9,528 nt of DNA from Dehalococcoidia bacterium (GTDB lineage Bacteria > Chloroflexota > Dehalococcoidia > GIF9 > AB-539-J10). The stretch covers positions 1 through 9,528 of the forward strand of contig JAUVYD010000029.1 of NCBI GenBank assembly GCA_030603265.1. Direction: 5' to 3'. Made by a program: the position numbers and the translations under genes. The notes under the pieces were generated by a model that saw only the letters and a list, made by a program, of their open reading frames with translations, was not told the DNA's origin and ran no database searches. Shown here one piece after another: positions 1-5,610 of this stretch (position 1 is the stretch's first letter; the number at the start of each line of letters is the position of its first letter).

Positions 1-951
1 CGCGGGAATGAAATAGCGCTCTCTGCCCAGCCGGTCGGAGAATGAGCCGCATAGATTGCCGATGACGAAGCAGACTCCGAAGATGCCGTAGAAAACTGCC
101 GCTGTCATGGCGGAGTACCCTGCGTCGCGGTAGAAGTACACCTGGTGCGTGATGGCTATCTGTTCGACGAGTCCGAGCACGACGAATGCTATCGCGAAGA
201 GCAACCAGAACTGGTGCGTCCGCGTTGCTCGTCCGAGCGTCCATTCCGTGCGGGTCCATTTCGTATGGAGCGCATCCGTCTCCGCCGCGGCCGCACGTTC
301 CTGGGTTTCCTCGGCGGTCAGTCCATCTGCGTGAAGGCCCTTGTCCTCCGGACGTCCACGAATAAAGAGGATGACGAGCGGGCAGATGACGACTGCCGCA
401 AACACGCCGATGAATACGTAGGCGGTTCTCCATCCGAAGGCCGATATCAGGTGCTGGGCCACGATTGCGGAGACAAGGCTTGAGCCGAATCCTGCCCCGA
501 GAATGCCCATCGAAAGGGCACGCCGTCTCACGAACCAGTTGGTGACGATGGCCACTACAGGAGCCCAACCTGCCACGCTGAGTCCGATCGAGGCGACGAC
601 CACGTAGAGGAGGTAGAACTGCCATTTCTCGGTTGCCAGGCTGCACAGAGCAATGCCGACACCCATTATCAGCGCGCCAACAGCCAGTATGTGGCGTGGC
701 TTGAAACGGTCGATGAGCCCGCCCGCAAAGGGGGCCACTACGCCGTAGACGAATAGGTTGATGGAGAAGATGAGGGCAGTGTTGCCCCGGCCCCAGCCGA
801 ACTCGTCAACGATGGCGGGATAGAAGACCGAGAACGTGTTGCGGCATGCGTAGCCCGCAACGATCGTTACGAATCCAATGGCAAGAATCACCCAGCCGTA
901 GTACACGCTGCGCTTGGGCGACTTCCCGCCTTCTTTCGTGGCCCTACTCAG
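1..951 (-). CDS. MFS transporter, C-terminal end cut off by the window
   Basis: A polytopic permease of the major facilitator superfamily that would carry a small solute across the inner membrane; the substrate cannot be read from the sequence. The frame is open from about 951 to the window edge, about 317 residues, so roughly 100 residues of a usual 400-430 residue MFS protein lie outside. The N-terminus reads SVYYGWVILAIGFV, typical of the oxalate/formate-antiporter and monocarboxylate-like branch. A central cytoplasmic loop (RGRPEDKGLHADG) separates two helix bundles, and FSDRLGRERY near the edge resembles the conserved MFS loop motif. There is no ATG, GTG or TTG between the hydrolase stop and codon 16. 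I place the start at a CTG (949-951) that has GGGAG five bases upstream and overlaps the hydrolase stop (CTGAGTAG). A GTG at 904-906 is the alternative. The overlap suggests translational coupling with the hydrolase. The family is clear; the start is not. Confidence 0.88.
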   Translation of the reverse strand, partial: MSRATKEGGKSPKRSVYYGWVILAIGFVTIVAGYACRNTFSVFYPAIVDEFGWGRGNTALIFSINLFVYGVVAPFAGGLIDRFKPRHILAVGALIMGVGIALCSLATEKWQFYLLYVVVASIGLSVAGWAPVVAIVTNWFVRRRALSMGILGAGFGSSLVSAIVAQHLISAFGWRTAYVFIGVFAAVVICPLVILFIRGRPEDKGLHADGLTAEETQERAAAAETDALHTKWTRTEWTLGRATRTHQFWLLFAIAFVVLGLVEQIAITHQVYFYRDAGYSAMTAAVFYGIFGVCFVIGNLCGSFSDRLGRERYFIPA

Positions 952-1789
952 ATGTGCTCCCGCTGTCGTCCGCGTTCTCCGCGAAGAACTCCAGCAGAAG
1001 CTCGTTGACGCGGTCGGCAGCTTCAAAAGCCAGGCTGTGTCCCGCTCCATCGATGATTACAACCCGCGAATCCGGGATGTGGACGCCGAGGACGTCCGCA
1101 TTCTCAGGGGGCACGAGCTTGTCCTGGCTCCCCTGGAGTATGAGTGTTGGAGCCACGATGTCCGGCAGGTGCTCCCATGAGTCATAGCCCATCAGGGCTG
1201 CCCATTGTGCCCGCAGACCTTCACTGGTGCAGGGGTACTGGCCTGTGACCTTCACGTACTCTTCTACAAGGTCCTGATTGGCCTCTCTGAATTCCTGGCT
1301 CAGGGTGTAGGGAAGCCACCCTCTCGCGCGCTCTTGAGGGGTCATGTCCAGTGTTGCCAGTTCCTGCAGCGCAGTCGCGTTCTCCTCTGCCGCGCCGATT
1401 GCATGCGACCCTCCGCACTGTGTGGCGACAAGGGTGAGACTGAGAGCCTTGTCCGGGTACTGGAGCGCTACCTCTTGCGCAATCATCCCGCCCATCGAGG
1501 CGCCGACGATATGCGCGGCGGCGACATCCAGTGTGTCGAGGAGTTGTGCCGTGTCTGCGGCCATCATCTGGACGGTGTATGGTCCTTCCGGCGCGTCGCT
1601 TCTCCCCGCGCCGCGGTTGTCGAACAGCACGACTCTGTGGCTTTCTGACAGCACCTGCGCCTGGCGAGTCCAGAGCTCGGCGTTGCTCCCGAGGCCCGAG
1701 ATGAGCACCACGTTCTCTCCCGCCCCCCTCACTTCATAGTAGAGATTCACTCCCTGGACTTCGGCGGTTCCCTGTTGTGCTGTTGTCAC
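944..1789 (-). CDS. alpha/beta-fold hydrolase (enol-lactonase/esterase-like)
   Basis: A complete 281-residue cytosolic serine hydrolase of the alpha/beta-fold superfamily, the usual length for the 3-oxoadipate enol-lactonase/haloperoxidase-like group. The GTG start at 1787-1789 is chosen because GGAGG lies 5 bases upstream. Visible parts: oxyanion-hole region LISGLGSN (29-36), strand and turn VVLFDNRGAGRSD (53-65), nucleophile elbow GASMGG with Ser98, a helical cap about 125-205, acid residue Asp223 in LQGSQDKLVP, and base His251 in GAGHS. The triad Ser98-Asp223-His251 is therefore intact. There is no signal peptide. Substrate specificity cannot be assigned; lactonase, esterase or C-C hydrolase activities are all possible. 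Its stop overlaps the start of the MFS gene downstream, which suggests that the transported compound or a product of it is the substrate (inference). Confidence 0.93.
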   Translation of the reverse strand: MTTAQQGTAEVQGVNLYYEVRGAGENVVLISGLGSNAELWTRQAQVLSESHRVVLFDNRGAGRSDAPEGPYTVQMMAADTAQLLDTLDVAAAHIVGASMGGMIAQEVALQYPDKALSLTLVATQCGGSHAIGAAEENATALQELATLDMTPQERARGWLPYTLSQEFREANQDLVEEYVKVTGQYPCTSEGLRAQWAALMGYDSWEHLPDIVAPTLILQGSQDKLVPPENADVLGVHIPDSRVVIIDGAGHSLAFEAADRVNELLLEFFAENADDSGSTSE

Positions 1790-1896
1790 TGTGCCCTCCT
1801 TCAGTCTGTGTGCGACTGCGCGCGAGTCCTTCCGTCAGGGCTCACGCCGGCGAACCCGGGGCAGCGTGGATGGTGTGTTGGTCCGCTGTTGGCGCG

Positions 1897-2184
1897 TTAC
1901 TTCTCGCGTTTCCAGACAGAGATGATGATTGCGGTGATACATAGCGCAGAGCCGAGGATGCCGACTATCGAGTGTTGTCTGATGGCCCCGGGCTCGATCG
2001 GCTCGCCGGAGTACTGGAGCCACAAGCCGGAGGCCAACGTGTATAGCAGAAGCATGATTCCCACGTATACAGGGGTGCGTAGCAGTAGCTTCTTGTCCGT
2101 AGCCCTTCTCCCTTCTCGCAGCTTCCGGCGCCGCCCTTCTCTTTCGTGCAGTCGGAGCCGGAGTCGGGGCGAGACTTTAGTCAT
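1897..2184 (-). CDS. small two-helix membrane protein, function unknown
   Basis: A 95-residue ORF that I do not recognise as a named family. The N-terminal third (1-36) is very rich in Arg and Lys. Two hydrophobic segments follow: about 38-58 (TPVYVGIMLLLYTLASGLWL) and about 72-91 (SIVGILGSALCITAIIISVW). They are joined by a short acidic loop, and the protein ends in KREK. By the positive-inside rule both ends should face the cytoplasm. The clean alternation of basic tail and two helices argues for a real gene. There is no clear ribosome binding site before the ATG at 2182-2184, so the start or the gene itself is uncertain. It reads in the same direction as the hydrolase, 107 bases upstream, and could share its transcript. 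Confidence 0.55.
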   Translation of the reverse strand: MTKVSPRLRLRLHEREGRRRKLREGRRATDKKLLLRTPVYVGIMLLLYTLASGLWLQYSGEPIEPGAIRQHSIVGILGSALCITAIIISVWKREK

Positions 2185-2278
2185 TGTACACTGGACGGTA
2201 GCCTTCTGCCCGTTTCCCGGGCCGCAGAACGCTGGAAGTGCGGATGTTTACCTATGTAAAAGGGGGCTGCAGGGAGCG

Positions 2279-2307
2279 TTGACAACCAACCGCGCCGGGG
2301 GTAAAAT
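2279..2307 (+). promoter_or_regulatory. near-consensus sigma70-type promoter with no evident gene
   Basis: TTGACA at 2279-2284, a 17-base spacer, then TAAAAT at 2302-2307: the -35 box is perfect, the -10 box differs from consensus at one base and the spacing is optimal. No recognisable coding sequence follows on the plus strand. A 9-bp stem-loop begins about 37 bases after the -10 box. In GC-rich DNA such a match is unlikely by chance, but activity is inferred only from sequence. Confidence 0.5.
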
Positions 2308-2343
2308 GACCACAGGCCATAACCCGAACTACCTCCTCTCGCC

Positions 2344-2380
2344 CGCCGTCGCAAGGGCCGTACCACCCGTAGCGACGGCG
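2344..2380. repeat. 9-bp perfect inverted repeat (stem-loop)
   Basis: CGCCGTCGC at 2344-2352 and its exact reverse complement GCGACGGCG at 2372-2380 flank a 19-base loop, which holds a possible inner GGG/CCC stem. No T tract follows on either strand, so it does not look like an intrinsic terminator. It falls in the first 75 bases downstream of the promoter-like sequence at 2279-2307, as expected for a structured 5' part of a transcript. Confidence 0.5.
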
Positions 2381-2826
2381 AACCTATTTCCAGCATCAAT
2401 CACGGGGCTGCCACGCCGTCGTGGTCATCAACCGGAGCCTTCTTCGCGATGCCGGCCCGGCGGTCCTTTCGTCGATGGAGCCATGGAGAGACAGGGGCAC
2501 TATCTCCCGGGTGGCGGTGTCGTGACATGAGGGTGTGTGGACCGGTGAGGGGTATCGCCGAAGCGCTGCCAGGGGCTGCCGTGACGCCTCCCGTCGCAGT
2601 TGAGCTGTCGGGCACAGCCCTGACCAGGGTAGCGCGACCTGTATCGCTGAATCCGTGCTCCCTGCGTCCTGCCTGATACGGCAGCCGGCTTCCGGGTTCA
2701 CGTTGACGTACCAAAGTACCGTGGACTACAAGCTATGGGCCCCAAAGCTGAGGGGGCCGCGCTTTCTATTGAATGAATCGCATTTCGAAGGTAGACTGCG
2801 ACTGGGTTCAAGTTACCCGCCCCTTT

Positions 2827-2863
2827 GCGCCGCCGCGCGGCTTGGTCGAGCCTGCGGCGGCGC
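2827..2863. repeat. 10-bp perfect inverted repeat with a second inner stem
   Basis: GCGCCGCCGC (2827-2836) pairs perfectly with GCGGCGGCGC (2854-2863). Inside, GGCT (2839-2842) pairs with AGCC (2849-2852) around a six-base loop. The result is a two-tier hairpin with a small asymmetric internal loop. No T tract follows on either strand. It could be part of a structured RNA, a factor-dependent terminator or a recombination site; the sequence does not decide. Confidence 0.55.
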
Positions 2864-3169
2864 GTTGCTTTGCGATGCGTCGTGAATGGTTGTTCGCCTG
2901 GGGACTGATGCCCTGTCCCGAAAGTCGGGAGTCGTGTGGGTTGACCGGCTGACTGCTCTGCAGTCCCCGCCGTGTAGATGCCCGGACCGGCCTCGCGTCT
3001 CCGCATCATCCCGCCCCCTTTCTCCCGGCAAGTCCCTGCCAGTCCTCCAGCGCCCTGGCGCTGCATGGTCGCAAGAGTGGTGTGGGGCAGTCCACGGATA
3101 CTGTGGCCGACGTTCAAGCACTCGCCCGAGTACTACGACTAGCCTTGAAGGAGTCTCCCTTGTTCGAGG

Positions 3170-3191
3170 AGGCCCAAGCGTGAAAGGGCCT
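3170..3191 (-). terminator. short hairpin at the antitoxin stop codon, weak terminator candidate
   Basis: AGGCCC (3170-3175) and GGGCCT (3186-3191) form a perfect 6-bp stem with a 10-base loop that overlaps the stop codon of the antitoxin gene. It sits where transcription of the toxin-antitoxin operon should end. No run of T follows on the minus strand, so it is at best a poor intrinsic terminator. Confidence 0.25.
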
Positions 3192-4224
3192 ATTGTGATT
3201 GCCCTTGTGGGACCGTGCGACCCAATCTCAGGCTACTGGTGTGTTCGTACGAAATCCATTCGCCTGGTCCAGTACGGACATAGCCTTCCTCTTCGTGTGA
3301 GCACTCAGATATTCGATGCGCGCCGTAGTCCCTGAAATACCGTTTCACGAATAGCAGTGTTTCGAGTTCTGCTTCCGAAAAGATGCTGTGGTTCGACGGC
3401 GTTGCCGCGATGTAGCGCTCACCAGTGACATCGGGTCCACCTGCGAATCCAATGAACTGCACCTCTTCGACCGTCAAGGACTGTTGCTTGACGAGTAGCG
3501 CGAAAAACAAGTCGTAGTCTTCCGGTGCGGGACCGAAAGGGATTCGTGCGTAGCGTGCCCCGGTAATCGAGACTGCGAAGTCCCTGAAGTGAAGGAAGTC
3601 AGCGTAGAAAAGGAGCTTGTTCAGCTTGGTCTTCAGCACTCCATCCTGCGCGAACAGTAGGATTGCGTTGACGAAGCGGTCCGTTGCGAACCGCCTGAAC
3701 CCCGTGAACTCGTCGGGCTCCTGCCGAGCGACTCCCAATCTGAAATACCTTTCCATAGGTGACACACAATCGCAGTCCTGTTCAACTGCTGCGAGAAGGT
3801 GCTCCCGTCTCGCCGCGGGCAGTGCGTCAGAGGCGGCAATCAGGTCGTGGAGGTTCGCGGGGGTCATTGCCAGACGTAGCAGAGTGTCATGAGTCTCGTC
3901 TTGAAGCTTGCCGGTTTCGTATCTACTCAGTGTGGCGCCTCCGAGTCCGAGGATACTTGCCAATTCCGCCTGAGTAAGTTGATATCGGCGTCGAAATGCT
4001 CGGATCTCCTCGGGCCGAAGCATACTATGCTGACTTCGATAGAGTTCGTAGGCTTCCTTGAATGGGTCATGCTGCGACGAATCCACGAATTCCTCGCCGC
4101 ACTTGGGGCACCGGTGATACTCGACTTTGACCTTGTAGGACTCTCCTCGCACGGTCATGTCTCTCACGTCACTAGCCGCCTCAAGACCTGCCGAATTGTC
4201 ACAGACCGGACAGCTCAATCTCAT
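3190..4224 (-). CDS. MqsA-type zinc-finger/HTH antitoxin fused to a Panacea (SocA, DUF4065) domain
   Basis: A 344-residue antitoxin and probable autorepressor of a type II toxin-antitoxin pair. Residues 1-46 form an MqsA/YgiT-type zinc finger with Cys5-x2-Cys8 and Cys39-x2-Cys42. Residues about 72-118 are an Xre-type helix-turn-helix (LTQAELASILGLGGATLSRYETG). From about 180 to the end the sequence matches the Panacea/SocA-type domain, with KTKLNKLLFYADFLHFR and a Tyr-rich IPFGPAPEDY stretch. Classical MqsA is about 130 residues and ends after the HTH, so the extra ~200 residues are the distinctive part. Panacea is known as an antitoxin domain that neutralises many unrelated toxins. The ATG at 4222-4224 follows the toxin stop by three bases, and its ribosome site (AGGAGGA) lies inside the toxin's last codons, so translation is coupled. 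Identification is firm; which domain neutralises the toxin is not known. Confidence 0.93.
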   Translation of the reverse strand: MRLSCPVCDNSAGLEAASDVRDMTVRGESYKVKVEYHRCPKCGEEFVDSSQHDPFKEAYELYRSQHSMLRPEEIRAFRRRYQLTQAELASILGLGGATLSRYETGKLQDETHDTLLRLAMTPANLHDLIAASDALPAARREHLLAAVEQDCDCVSPMERYFRLGVARQEPDEFTGFRRFATDRFVNAILLFAQDGVLKTKLNKLLFYADFLHFRDFAVSITGARYARIPFGPAPEDYDLFFALLVKQQSLTVEEVQFIGFAGGPDVTGERYIAATPSNHSIFSEAELETLLFVKRYFRDYGAHRISECSHEEEGYVRTGPGEWISYEHTSSLRLGRTVPQGQSQ

Positions 4225-4227
4225 TTC

Positions 4228-4635
4228 TCAATCCTCCTGGTGGCATGCTGGCTTTGCTGAATACTTCTGAACCCGAAACGGGAAGTGCAACTGAGACTCC
4301 GCTGTGTGGAAAGAGATTAGCCTTACTCCTTCGGCATGGGAATCACCAGCCAATTTCAGCTTGATGTAGATGTCCATTCCTCGTATCGTCTTTCCGAACA
4401 CCCAGACCTCTCCCGCAATGTCGACATCGCGGTCTGGCCCGCGACAGTAGTCCTCGGCGGACAACTCCAGAAGCGCGCGCTTGACGTCCTCGCGAGTGTA
4501 TTCGAGTGCCGCCTGCGTGGTCATGTTCTTGTCTCTGTTGGCGAACACGAATCGTGAGCTATCAGCCTTGCTCTGCGAGAGGGTCCTCTTAACTCTCTTT
4601 AGGAAATCTGCCGCATCTTCAAGGCTTGTCGCCAC
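4228..4635 (-). CDS. MqsR-family toxin (predicted mRNA interferase)
   Basis: A 135-residue toxin, predicted to fold like RelE/MqsR and to cleave mRNA in the cytosol. Diagnostic stretches are an N-terminal helix (FLKRVKRTLSQ, 11-21), LLELSAEDYCRGP (55-67), the signature WVFGKTIRGMDIYIKLK (78-94) and ISFHTAESQLHFPF (107-120). This is the longer MqsR-like form, not the 98-residue E. coli protein. Tyr90 in IYIK probably corresponds to the active-site Tyr of E. coli MqsR in VYLK (inferred by eye). The start is GTG at 4633-4635, with GGAGG nine bases upstream. Toxin first, antitoxin second is the order of mqsRA. The gene lies directly under the promoter at 4742-4770. The family assignment is good from the motif pattern, but catalytic activity is not proven. 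Confidence 0.88.
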   Translation of the reverse strand: MATSLEDAADFLKRVKRTLSQSKADSSRFVFANRDKNMTTQAALEYTREDVKRALLELSAEDYCRGPDRDVDIAGEVWVFGKTIRGMDIYIKLKLAGDSHAEGVRLISFHTAESQLHFPFRVQKYSAKPACHQED

Positions 4636-4705
4636 GTAGTGCTTCCTCCGACAACATCAGTAATGTGCAACCTTGTCACCTCCCTAATTGCCTGGCGGCC
4701 GCGAA

Positions 4706-4735
4706 ATGATAATCGGCAAATACGCTGCCTGTCTA
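4706..4735 (-). promoter_or_regulatory. second promoter-like unit of the toxin-antitoxin operon
   Basis: On the minus strand TAGACA (4730-4735), an 18-base spacer and TATCAT (4706-4711) form a weaker promoter match just inside the main one. Its -10 side is a near-copy of the main promoter: ATGATAATCGGC (4706-4717, plus strand) repeats ATGATAAACGGC (4742-4753) with one difference, 36 bases away. It could be a second start site or a duplicated operator. Confidence 0.4.
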
Positions 4736-4736
4736 A

Positions 4737-4746
4737 ATCATATGAT
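4737..4746. promoter_or_regulatory. perfect 10-bp palindrome over the -10 box, operator candidate
   Basis: ATCATATGAT is its own reverse complement and covers five of the six bases of the main -10 box (4742-4747). A palindrome here is where an HTH antitoxin such as the product of 3190-4224 would bind to repress its own operon. It does not match the AACCT/AGGTT-type operator of E. coli MqsA, so the binding is inferred from position and symmetry only. Confidence 0.4.
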
Positions 4747-4770
4747 AAACGGCCTTCGGTTTGTTGTCAA
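4742..4770 (-). promoter_or_regulatory. main sigma70-type promoter of the toxin-antitoxin operon
   Basis: On the minus strand TTGACA (4765-4770), a 17-base spacer and TATCAT (4742-4747) give a perfect -35, a one-mismatch -10 and ideal spacing. The AT-rich patch around it stands out from the GC-rich surroundings. The expected transcript would start about 100 bases before the toxin GTG. Confidence 0.7.
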
Positions 4771-4885
4771 TCCTACAGCCTTGCGGGAATGTGGAATCGC
4801 GTTGTGCCTTTGATCTCAGACTTCGTAACGAACGCACACTCCGTCACGGTTTGATGCTACGATTAGAGTCACGGAGAGGTGGTGT

Positions 4886-5398
4886 GTGAAGAAGTCTGTT
4901 CAACTCTACGAGGCCGGTCTTGAAGAGTACCCTGTCCGCGATGTCATTGCAGGCAACCTGGCGATGGCGGCTCTCATCGCAGCGGGCACGCTCGCCTGCT
5001 GGTTCATCAGTCCCGCGTTCGGAATCGCCTACGCAGCGCTCAGCGTAGTCATGGTCTATGTCGTGATGCGCCGGCTCGTCTGTACGCGCTGCCACTACTT
5101 CGGGAAACGCTGCGGGACCGGCTGGGGCATCCTCGCAGCGATGTGGTTCACCCGGGCGCGTATCGAGGAGTTCAACGAGAGTGCGGGAGTGAGGCTCGCG
5201 CCTGTTGTGTATGGCCTCATGGCCCTGCTGCCGCTTGTCGCAATCACGATCGCGCTGCTGGGAGGAGCGACGACCTCGAAGCTCCTTGTCCTCGGACTGC
5301 TCCTCGCCCTGTCCTTCTACAGCATGGGGCCCGGCAGGCGCCGCACCTGTTCCGTCTGCAAGATGCGGCTTTTCTGCAAGGGCAGCGCCGCGAAATAG
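4886..5398 (+). CDS. four-helix membrane protein with two three-cysteine motifs, function unknown
   Basis: A 170-residue integral membrane protein without a named family that I can assign. The GTG start is chosen because GGAGAGG (4873-4879) lies six bases upstream. Four hydrophobic segments are visible at about 20-42, 44-61, 104-125 and 131-147. Directly after helix 2 comes CTRCHYFGKRC (Cys66, 69, 76), and after helix 4 comes CSVCKMRLFC (Cys155, 158, 164). With an even number of helices before each, both motifs should lie on the same face of the membrane, probably the cytoplasmic one, and could together hold a metal or iron-sulfur centre or act as dithiols (inference). The segment between helices 2 and 3 (80-103) is amphipathic. 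The gene lies 212 bases before the membrane iron-sulfur protein on the same strand, which suggests a shared redox role. Confidence 0.85.
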   Translation: MKKSVQLYEAGLEEYPVRDVIAGNLAMAALIAAGTLACWFISPAFGIAYAALSVVMVYVVMRRLVCTRCHYFGKRCGTGWGILAAMWFTRARIEEFNESAGVRLAPVVYGLMALLPLVAITIALLGGATTSKLLVLGLLLALSFYSMGPGRRRTCSVCKMRLFCKGSAAK

Positions 5399-5610
5399 AG
5401 CTGGAAAGGCGAGGGGTTTTCTCCCCGGCAGTGTCCTGCTGTGATACGCACGCGTCTGTCTGTGCCTCTCTACCATGGTCAGAAGACCCCGCATCTCGTC
5501 TGACGTATCGCTGCTTTGCTATCCATCTGCCGGCCTTCGACAGCGCGTCGGCCATGCCTGTAGCTGATTCGCTGCAAATTCACAATCTGCTGCTAGACTA
5601 CGTCTTCGAG

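Larger units (their letters stand above)
2185..3189. other. 1-kb stretch with no recognisable gene
   Basis: Between the small membrane protein and the antitoxin gene I find no ORF with a recognisable domain, a ribosome binding site or protein-like composition. Several frames on both strands stay open for 60-140 codons, but their translations are rich in Arg, Pro, Gly and Ser with no hydrophobic core. That is what chance gives in GC-rich DNA. The region does hold a promoter match (2279-2307), a 9-bp stem-loop (2344-2380), a 10-bp stem-loop with an inner stem (2827-2863) and several 5-6-bp hairpins: 2411-2424, 2916-2930, 2951-2965 and 3048-3063. It may encode a structured RNA or be the remnant of a lost element; neither is shown. 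Confidence 0.6.

Noticed and set aside
145..483. Plus-strand open frame of 112 codons, and similar ones at 846-1187 and 1205-1648
   Set aside because: They are antisense shadows of the MFS and hydrolase genes, which have clear family motifs on the minus strand.
2396..2714. Open frames of 75-104 codons on both strands
   Set aside because: Several frames are open at once, which is usual for GC-rich DNA. No hydrophobic pattern, domain or start signal supports any of them.
2751..2826. tRNA-like stretch: AGGGGGC at 2751 can pair with GCCCCTT at 2819, with GGGTTCAAGTTACCC and GGTAGA in between
   Set aside because: The spacing fits a tRNA, but there is no D-arm, no 7-base anticodon loop and the T-stem does not pair properly. 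At best it is a degraded remnant; more likely it is chance.
2698..3121. Overlapping open frames on the minus strand (102 and 139 codons) and a 149-codon plus-strand frame at 2886-3335
   Set aside because: The frames overlap one another, have no ribosome sites or recognisable motifs, and have a low-complexity Arg/Pro/Gly-rich composition; the plus-strand frame also runs into the antitoxin gene on the opposite strand.
5143..5610. Upstream extension of the polyferredoxin reading frame
   Set aside because: It overlaps the 170-residue membrane protein gene out of frame up to 5398, and its composition (Arg, His, Pro, Ala) is that of a shadow frame. The signal anchor begins only after ATG 5611.
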